Shown here: in pieces, positions 36,943-37,061 of the stretch
Layout of the letters: each line of letters begins with the position of its first letter
How positions within the stretch are numbered: position 1 is the first letter of the stretch
Origin: Gammaproteobacteria bacterium
Lineage (GTDB): Bacteria; Pseudomonadota; Gammaproteobacteria; Pseudomonadales; Pseudohongiellaceae
Length of the DNA stretch: 37,061 bases
Reading direction: 5' to 3'
NCBI GenBank assembly: GCA_030682575.1
Contig: JAUXNX010000002.1
Location: 1-37,061, forward strand
Notes under the pieces: model-generated
What the model saw: only the letters and a program-made list of their open reading frames with translations
What the model was told of the DNA's origin: nothing
Database searches by the model: none
Position numbers and translations under genes: made by a program

Positions 36943-37061
36943 GTGCTTAGAATCACTTTTCTTCTTTTTTTGGTACTGTCTATCTCCGGCTGTGAATATA
37001 CCTTTACCGAGGAGGCAGAAATTGAAGATCAGCTACTCTCCGTTACACCGCTTGGAACAAG
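36943..37061 (+). CDS. Lipoprotein of the first integron cassette (3' end outside window)
   Basis: The frame is open from the GTG at 36943 to the end of the window (39 complete codons seen). It begins MLRITFLLFLVLSISGC (GTG read as Met), a signal peptide with a short positive start, a hydrophobic run and the lipobox SISGC with the lipidated cysteine at residue 17. The next residues, EYTFTEEAEIED, are acidic. AAGGGCAG lies just before the start. A short ORF beginning about 20 bp after an attI-like core is what an integron cassette looks like. I do not recognise the family, and the function is unknown. Confidence 0.65.
   Translation, partial: MLRITFLLFLVLSISGCEYTFTEEAEIEDQLLSVTPLGT

Overview
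The window reads as chromosome of a Gammaproteobacterium related to the Pseudomonas/marine oligotroph side of the class. The gene neighbourhoods are those of Pseudomonas-like genomes: ubiK near glnK-amtB, metK with an ArsR-type regulator beside tkt-epd-pgk-fba, serA beside a D-2-hydroxyglutarate dehydrogenase gene, rpiA opposite ilvA, and psd-motA-motB-rsgA-orn-queG. The species cannot be named from the sequence alone. Most of the window is housekeeping sequence. The less ordinary parts are the two ends and the 700 bp gap near 12.4-13.1 kb.

Layout. 1-3.6 kb: 3' end of a large secreted RTX/repeat protein, then a TPR plus O-GlcNAc-transferase-like (GT41) glycosyltransferase. 3.6-7.1 kb: ubiK (minus), then a nitrogen module of a TorF-type porin, glnK and amtB. 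Convincing sigma-54 promoters and NtrC-like sites lie before the porin and before glnK. 7.1-12.4 kb (minus): SAM-cycle cluster of an ArsR/methyltransferase-fusion regulator (SahR-like), metK, ahcY, metF and rsmE. A perfect 11-bp inverted repeat in front of the regulator is its probable operator, and a REP doublet sits between ahcY and metF. 12.5-13.1 kb: two inverted copies of a 135-bp palindromic element with a conserved core and arms that differ in sequence but stay paired, plus a solo REP. 13.1-18.5 kb: tkt, epd, pgk and fba (sugar phosphates and the vitamin B6 branch). 18.5-22.7 kb: alpha/beta hydrolase, serA (minus), D-2-hydroxyglutarate dehydrogenase and a cold-shock protein. 22.8-26.4 kb: rpiA, ilvA, ppnP and psd. 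26.7-32.6 kb: motA, motB, rsgA, orn, queG and a methionine-type aminotransferase. 32.7-35.6 kb: ovoA (ovothiol synthesis) and an MgtC-family membrane protein. 35.6-37.06 kb: an integron integrase facing away from a probable attI region and a first cassette that encodes a lipoprotein cut by the window end.

How the parts work together. SerA and the D-2-hydroxyglutarate dehydrogenase probably act as a pair, because SerA can reduce 2-oxoglutarate and the dehydrogenase removes the product. MetK, AhcY and MetF turn the SAM/SAH/methyl cycle, and the SahR-like regulator probably senses SAH. GlnK gates AmtB, and the porin probably lets a nitrogen source into the periplasm. IntI and the lipoprotein cassette mark the start of a gene-cassette array that continues to the right. 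The most interesting candidate for something undescribed is the pair of 135-bp hairpin elements at 12537-12671 and 12834-12968.
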